A stretch of DNA of 17,460 nt, taken from contig JBGPKH010000117.1 of the NCBI GenBank assembly GCA_041485845.1, forward strand, positions 1 through 17,460. The letters run 5' to 3'. The notes beneath the pieces are model-generated. The model ran no database searches. It was given only the letters and a program-made list of their open reading frames with translations, and was not told where the DNA came from. The DNA is from OMOG01 sp041485845. Lineage in GTDB: Bacteria; Acidobacteriota; Terriglobia; Bryobacterales; Bryobacteraceae. Made by a program: the position numbers and the translations under genes. Below are positions 14,926 through 17,460 of this stretch, piece after piece. Every line of letters starts with the position of its first letter. The first letter of the stretch is position 1.

Positions 14926-16169
14926 ACGCGCCTCAGAGCCAGGGCCGAGTTCTTGCTTCCGAACGCGATGCAATTGGCCACCGCGTGCTCGATCTGCAAC
15001 CGCCTGCCGGGGCAGGGCACGTAGTCGAGATCGCACTCGGGGTCGGGCTCCTCCACGTTGATGGTCGGCGGCACCACGCCGTCGCGCATCGCCAGCAGCG
15101 TAGCCGCGACGCCGGCCGCGCCACACGCGCCCTGCGGATGCCCGATGACGCTCTTCAACGACGATCCGGCCAGCTTGTACGCGTGCCCGTCGAAGGCCAG
15201 TTTTACGGCGCGGGTCTCGATGCGATCGTTCAGCTCGGTCGAGGTGCCGTGGTAGTTGATGTACTGCACCTCCGAGGGCGGAATGCCGGCCTCGCCGAGG
15301 GCCAATCCGATGGCCCGCGCGGGCTCTTCGCCGCACTCCTCCAGGCGCACCCGATGATACGCCTCGCAGGTGGAGCCGTAGCCGGCGACTTCGCCATAAA
15401 TGTGGGCGCCCCGGGCGCGGGCCTGCTCCATTTCCTCGAGGATGAAGAACCAGGCGCCCTCCGCGATCACGAACCCGTCGCGGTCCTTCGAGAAGGGACG
15501 CGAAGCGCGCTGCGGCTCGTGGTTCCATCGCGTGCTCATGATGCGCATGAGCTGGAAGCCGCGCAGGATCAGGGGAGCGATGGGCGAATCCACGCCGCCG
15601 GCCACAATGGTGTTCAGCACGCCGGATTGAATGTGGCGGAAGGAGTAGCCGATGGCGTCGGTGGACGATGTGCAGCCGGTCGAGATGATGTGGCTCAGGC
15701 CGCGCAGCCCGAAGCGCATGGAGACCTCGCTGGCCAGCGTGCCGATGGTCCCGGTGGGAATGGTGTACACGCTGCACTGCTTCAGATGGCCGGTGTAGTA
15801 CAGCCGGTATTGCTCTTCGGTGAAATCCTGGCTGCCGCCGCCCGAGCCCACGATCACGCCGATCTGGCGCAGCTCGTCGCGCGACATGGCGCGCGTGTCG
15901 AGCCCGGCGTCCGCCAGCGCCTCGGCCACACTCGCCACGGCCAGCGGCACCGCGCGCGAAACGTGCGGGCGGTCTTTGGCCTCCACGTACAGCTTCTCGT
16001 CGAACTCATCCGGCACTTCGCCCGCCACTTGCACGGCGTAGCCGGTTGTATCGAAGCGGGTGATCCGGCGCACTCCGCTCTCGCCATTCCGCGTGGCTTT
16101 CCAGAAGCGCTCCCGGCCAATACCATTCGGGCTGACGGCGCCAATTCCCGTGATCACGACGCGACGCAT
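14922..16169 (-). CDS. Beta-ketoacyl synthase, FabF/type II PKS KS-alpha-like
   Basis: This 415-residue protein is a full-length condensing enzyme: RRVVITGIGAVSPNG start, catalytic C166 in STGCTSSTDAIGYS, H308 in YINYHGTSTELND, K339 and H344 in LKSVIGHPQGACGA. The cysteine context STGCTS resembles the KS-alpha subunits of aromatic polyketide synthases more than housekeeping FabF. It should extend an acyl-ACP chain by decarboxylative condensation with malonyl-ACP. No acyl carrier protein or chain-length factor is adjacent, and the only partner in the window is the overlapping FkbM methyltransferase. A secondary lipid or polyketide role is more likely than core fatty acid synthesis (inference). 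A TATACT box (16205-16200) lies 30 nt upstream, with a weak AAAGG site. Confidence 0.9.
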   Translation of the reverse strand: MRRVVITGIGAVSPNGIGRERFWKATRNGESGVRRITRFDTTGYAVQVAGEVPDEFDEKLYVEAKDRPHVSRAVPLAVASVAEALADAGLDTRAMSRDELRQIGVIVGSGGGSQDFTEEQYRLYYTGHLKQCSVYTIPTGTIGTLASEVSMRFGLRGLSHIISTGCTSSTDAIGYSFRHIQSGVLNTIVAGGVDSPIAPLILRGFQLMRIMSTRWNHEPQRASRPFSKDRDGFVIAEGAWFFILEEMEQARARGAHIYGEVAGYGSTCEAYHRVRLEECGEEPARAIGLALGEAGIPPSEVQYINYHGTSTELNDRIETRAVKLAFDGHAYKLAGSSLKSVIGHPQGACGAAGVAATLLAMRDGVVPPTINVEEPDPECDLDYVPCPGRRLQIEHAVANCIAFGSKNSALALRRV

Positions 16170-16179
16170 TGATTTAGTT

Positions 16180-16207
16180 TTGCCTTTGGTCCAATCGTCA
16201 GTATAGG
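16180..16207. promoter_or_regulatory. Divergent promoter region with overlapping -10 boxes
   Basis: The 47-bp gap between the ketosynthase (minus) and the membrane protein (plus) holds TATACT on the minus strand (16205-16200) and TATAGG on the plus strand (16202-16207), overlapping by four bases. On the plus strand TTGCCT (16180-16185) stands 16 nt upstream as a passable -35. On the minus strand no clear -35 is seen. Confidence 0.4.
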
Positions 16208-16216
16208 CTGATTCAT

Positions 16217-16759
16217 ATGGACCCTGCCACGGAGACCCCGCGTCCGAGCACCTTGACCGTCACCCTGGCGGGTCTCCAGGCGGGCATGATGGGGGTGTGC
16301 TGGATGCTGGCGTGGCTGGGAATCAGCGCCAAATGGCAGCTTCGCAGCTTCTGGACGGCGGAGAACCTGATGGCCAGCGTGTTCTACGGCGATGGAGCGA
16401 TCCGCGCCGGATTCGCCGCCAGAACGCTTTCCGGCCTGGCGCTCTACCTGCTGTTGTACAGCTCCTTGGGCGCGCTCTTCGCGACCCTGGTGGCCGACCG
16501 GCTGCCGAGAATGCGCATCGTGCTGCTGAGCGTGCTGTTTGCGATGTGCTGGTATTATCTGTCCTTCCAACTGCTGTGGAAGAGTATGATGCCGCTGGTG
16601 GCGCTGCTGCACTCGGCGCAGCCGACGGCCCTGGGGCACGTGATCTACGGGACGCTGCTGGCACGGTATCCGGTGTACCTGCCGCGAGCCGCGGCGCCGG
16701 AAGTGGAGCACAGCGAAGGGAGTCTGGAGGGGCGGGTTGACAACCCGCCCGCAGGTTGA
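16217..16759 (+). CDS. Small integral membrane protein of unknown function
   Basis: I do not recognise this 180-residue protein. It has three clear hydrophobic segments (about 14-36, 70-92 and 99-118) and a possible fourth around 125-150, with a short soluble loop (about 37-68) containing WTAENLMASVFYGDGAIR. Layout suggests a four-helix inner-membrane protein without catalytic motifs. Its last nine codons (RVDNPPAG region) lie inside the double palindrome 16730-16767, so the natural C-terminus has probably been altered by that repeat. It is divergent from the ketosynthase gene and shares its promoter region. No good Shine-Dalgarno site precedes the ATG. Confidence 0.75.
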   Translation: MDPATETPRPSTLTVTLAGLQAGMMGVCWMLAWLGISAKWQLRSFWTAENLMASVFYGDGAIRAGFAARTLSGLALYLLLYSSLGALFATLVADRLPRMRIVLLSVLFAMCWYYLSFQLLWKSMMPLVALLHSAQPTALGHVIYGTLLARYPVYLPRAAAPEVEHSEGSLEGRVDNPPAG

Positions 16760-16767
16760 CAACCTGC
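16730..16767. repeat. Double palindrome (REP-like) at the convergent gene ends
   Basis: Two perfect palindromes abut: GGGCGGGTTG-A-CAACCCGCCC (16730-16750) and GCAGGTTG-A-CAACCTGC (16751-16767). The stop of the membrane protein (16757-16759) lies within the second, and the acetyltransferase stop is 5 nt beyond. Each unit can form a strong hairpin in either direction, so it may work as a bidirectional terminator or an mRNA end stabiliser. No T-run follows. Confidence 0.75.
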
Positions 16768-16771
16768 CCCA

Positions 16772-17239
16772 CTACTTCAGGTACAGGCGCATCTCGTTGG
16801 TGGGTTGGAAGCCCATCTTCTCGTAGAGCAGGCGGCCATCGTCGCTGGCGTGCAACGAGACGTAGCCGAAGCCTTCGCTCCGGCACCAGTCTATGATCGT
16901 TTCCATGATTCGCCGGGCAATGCCGCGGCGGCGGAATTTGGGCTCCGTATATATGCCTAGAATCCAGCCGCGGCGCGTGCCGGGAAAGTCCGGAGAGCCG
17001 GGCCAGGGCACGATGGCGATGCCGCCGCTGCTCACCACGCGGCCGCCATCGGTCTCCGCCATCCAGGCGCGATAGCCTCCGCTCGGCAGGGCCTCGCGCA
17101 GATACTGTTCCGAAGCCTGTTGCGTGCGGTCGAGGATGTTCTCGTCCACGCCTCCCATCTCCGCGAACATCGCCCGGCGGTGGCGCAATATGTGAGACAG
17201 ATCACCGATGCCTCCGGGGCGAATGAGGATTTCTTCCAT
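16772..17239 (-). CDS. GNAT-family N-acetyltransferase
   Basis: This 155-residue protein has the GNAT fold order: an N-terminal IRPGGIGDLSHI strand-helix, GWILGIYTEPKFRRRGIARRIM with the acetyl-CoA pyrophosphate loop RRRGIA (103-108), and a C-terminal VSLHASDDGRLLYEKMGF segment as in many small acetyltransferases. It would acetylate a small amine or a protein amino group; the substrate cannot be told. It is a single gene on the minus strand, convergent with the membrane protein and divergent from the lipoprotein gene. A TATACC box (17264-17259) lies 19 nt before its ATG. Confidence 0.88.
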   Translation of the reverse strand: MEEILIRPGGIGDLSHILRHRRAMFAEMGGVDENILDRTQQASEQYLREALPSGGYRAWMAETDGGRVVSSGGIAIVPWPGSPDFPGTRRGWILGIYTEPKFRRRGIARRIMETIIDWCRSEGFGYVSLHASDDGRLLYEKMGFQPTNEMRLYLK

Positions 17240-17258
17240 TCCGTGATTTTCACACGGA

Positions 17259-17266
17259 GGTATACT
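17259..17266. promoter_or_regulatory. Palindromic -10 box shared by two divergent genes
   Basis: GGTATACT contains the palindrome GTATAC. Read forward it gives TATACT ending 6 nt before the lipoprotein ATG (17273). Read in reverse it gives TATACC ending 19 nt before the acetyltransferase ATG (17239). No -35 is clear on either side. A GGAGG (17256-17260) overlaps it and could be a distant ribosome binding site for the lipoprotein (12-nt spacing). Confidence 0.4.
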
Positions 17267-17272
17267 GGCCGC

Positions 17273-17460
17273 ATGAAGCCGCGAATCCTCTTAGTGGCGT
17301 CCCTCTTGCTCCTGTCTTCCTGCGCGACCACCGATACGGGGACGGGTGGAGGCCCGCACGCTACCGTGCAGATGCGCGACGGCACCGCGGTAGCCGGCGC
17401 CGTGCTGGCGAGTTCGCCCACCGAGATCAGGCTCGCCGGCGACGACAAGATCACCCGCAC
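17273..17460 (+). CDS. Lipoprotein of unknown function (3' end outside window)
   Basis: The reading frame opens at ATG 17273 and is still open at the window edge after 62 codons. MKPRILLVASLLLLSSC is a lipoprotein signal peptide with lipobox LSSC and lipidated C17. The mature part starts ATTDTGTGGG, a flexible Thr/Gly linker, and goes on with ATVQMRDGTAVAGAVLAS, a short beta-hairpin-like pattern. It should be anchored in the envelope. Function cannot be read from this fragment. Confidence 0.8.
   Translation, partial: MKPRILLVASLLLLSSCATTDTGTGGGPHATVQMRDGTAVAGAVLASSPTEIRLAGDDKITR

Noticed and set aside
14023..15777. Methyltransferase read as a 584-residue protein
   Set aside because: The upstream part is an out-of-frame reading of the ketosynthase. 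The GTG at 14925 with GTGA overlap gives a normal-length FkbM protein.
14781..16172. Plus-strand open frame of 463 codons over the ketosynthase
   Set aside because: It is a shadow of the ketosynthase, which has all catalytic residues; the translation is Gly/Ala/His/Arg-rich without any domain.

Overview
The window reads as a high-GC, gene-dense bacterial chromosome segment, most likely from Acidobacteriota and perhaps a Solibacter/Bryobacter-type member. That placement is inference, from overall gene style, a multidomain sulfotransferase with long repeats, small palindromic repeats at gene ends, and several starts without a Shine-Dalgarno site. I see no rRNA, tRNA, CRISPR array or intact mobile element.

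Left part (1-7503). A minus-strand sulfotransferase runs off the left edge and carries a 76-residue tandem repeat. The 322-bp gap beyond it (1351-1672) holds a decayed scrap of a Mu/TniA-type transposase. Then come two overlapping plus-strand genes for an AddB/AddA-like helicase-nuclease, used in double-strand break end resection for recombination. AddB carries a perfect palindrome inserted in frame.

Middle part (7504-9841, minus strand). A secreted protein of unknown function lies downstream of a RibBA-type riboflavin gene. The GTP cyclohydrolase II half of RibBA keeps its zinc cysteines but has lost the usual EGRGIGL catalytic loop.

Middle-right part (10096-13881, plus strand). A compact operon of cdaA (c-di-AMP synthesis), cdaR/ybbR, glmM (amino-sugar supply for cell wall) and a histone-deacetylase-like amidohydrolase is joined by overlaps of 4 and 8 nt and one 18-nt gap. 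A strong hairpin at 13987-14018 probably ends it.

Right part (14023-17460). On the minus strand a KS-alpha-like ketosynthase overlaps by 4 nt a membrane-anchored FkbM-type methyltransferase. Divergent from them is a small integral membrane protein whose 3' end runs into a double palindrome. A minus-strand GNAT acetyltransferase and the start of a plus-strand lipoprotein gene close the window.

No single new system is evident. The most unusual signals are the in-frame palindrome in addB and its apparent relatives at gene ends, the altered RibA half of RibBA, the sulfotransferase-repeat fusion, iron-sulfur-type cysteine sets in both Add subunits, and shared divergent -10 boxes close to start codons.
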